Shown one piece after another: positions 63,827 to 64,000 of a stretch of 64,000 bases of DNA. The notes below the pieces were generated by a model. The model was given only the letters and a program-made list of their open reading frames with translations. It made no database searches and was not told the origin of the DNA. The position numbers were made by a program, and so were the translations under genes. The stretch lies in the NCBI RefSeq assembly GCF_013393345.1, contig NZ_QJRF01000040.1, forward strand, positions 186,001 through 250,000. The letters run 5' to 3'. Numbering within the stretch: position 1 is the first letter of the stretch; each line of letters begins with the position of its first letter. The stretch comes from Pseudomonas taiwanensis (lineage in GTDB: Bacteria > Pseudomonadota > Gammaproteobacteria > Pseudomonadales > Pseudomonadaceae).

Positions 63827-64000
63827 TCATTCCGCTACGGTATCGACGGCAGGGTCCTGGATGGCTTTTTTGGGTTTCGAACGGTTACGTCGTTCTTGCC
63901 CGCGGTGCCGCGAGGCTTGCTGCTTCGCATGCAGCGCCTGACTTGCCGTTACCGTGCCAGCGGCTTGGCCGTTCAGGTCCAGGCGCGGCGCGTTCTCGAC
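63827..64000 (-). CDS. C-terminal end of an unidentified protein (starts outside window)
   Basis: On the minus strand a frame is open from the right edge for 57 codons and stops at 63827. The residues include LDLNGQAAGTVTASQALHAK and then a basic, probably disordered tail (RHRGQERRNRSKPKKA). I do not recognise the family. Composition suggests a nucleic-acid-associated tail. It is convergent with the GNAT gene. Confidence 0.4.
   Translation of the reverse strand, partial: VENAPRLDLNGQAAGTVTASQALHAKQQASRHRGQERRNRSKPKKAIQDPAVDTVAE

Overview
The window is high-GC proteobacterial DNA, most likely from a Pseudomonas. The evidence is an mhp cluster whose proteins closely match E. coli MhpR/A/B/C/D/F/E/T, an OprD-family porin, several AraC regulators with the arabinose-binding-type N-terminus, DUF1302/DUF1329 pairs, and an inverted pair of REP-type extragenic repeats. 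The theme is catabolism of hydrophobic and aromatic carbon sources, interrupted by one AT-rich mobile segment.

Left part (1-23.7 kb): acyl-CoA metabolism and associated functions. It holds a partial acyl-CoA dehydrogenase, an AraC regulator, a thiolase, a TetR gene overlapping a 590-aa acyl-CoA dehydrogenase, a GAF-PAS-GGDEF-EAL protein with a degenerate GGDEF motif and an intact EAL domain, and a soluble PAS chemoreceptor-like protein. A four-gene envelope operon (DUF1329, DUF1302, MMPL/RND, YCF48) faces a TetR gene across a long near-perfect palindrome. Then come an SDR, a FadB-like fusion enzyme and two overlapping AraC genes. A 49-aa membrane peptide gene with a strong ribosome binding site lies at 21271-21420.

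Middle (23.8-31.6 kb): mobile DNA. It contains the 3' half of a tRNA-like sequence with a terminator, a frameshifted IS1182-type transposase remnant, a TnpS/TnpT cointegrate-resolution pair (as in Tn4651-type transposons) with a candidate recombination site between the genes, and an AT-rich tniA-tniB-tniQ transposition operon. In Tn5053/Tn402 elements tniQ is followed by the serine resolvase tniR and its res site; here TnpT/TnpS occupies that side, so this may be a hybrid transposon.

Right part (31.6-61.7 kb): aromatic degradation. The first half has two paralogous TetR genes, an extradiol dioxygenase/FAH hydrolase/acyl-CoA ligase operon, two adjacent amidohydrolases (one with a Tat-like signal), a second DUF1302/DUF1329 pair, and a complete meta-cleavage operon (hydrolase, dioxygenase, FAD monooxygenase, hydratase, acetaldehyde dehydrogenase, aldolase, SDR). 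A shared 16-bp dyad, TGAACA-N4-TGTTCA, lies in front of four of these units and ties them into one apparent regulon. A porin and a third, Tat-type amidohydrolase follow. The second half is the canonical mhpABCDFE-T operon with divergent mhpR and a typical MhpR operator. The aldolase and acetaldehyde dehydrogenase genes of the two meta pathways are near-duplicates. The substrate of the non-mhp pathway cannot be read from sequence; the gene set suggests an aromatic whose cleavage releases an acid that is then activated to a CoA ester.

The window ends with a GNAT-type protein and the C-terminal tail of a minus-strand gene.
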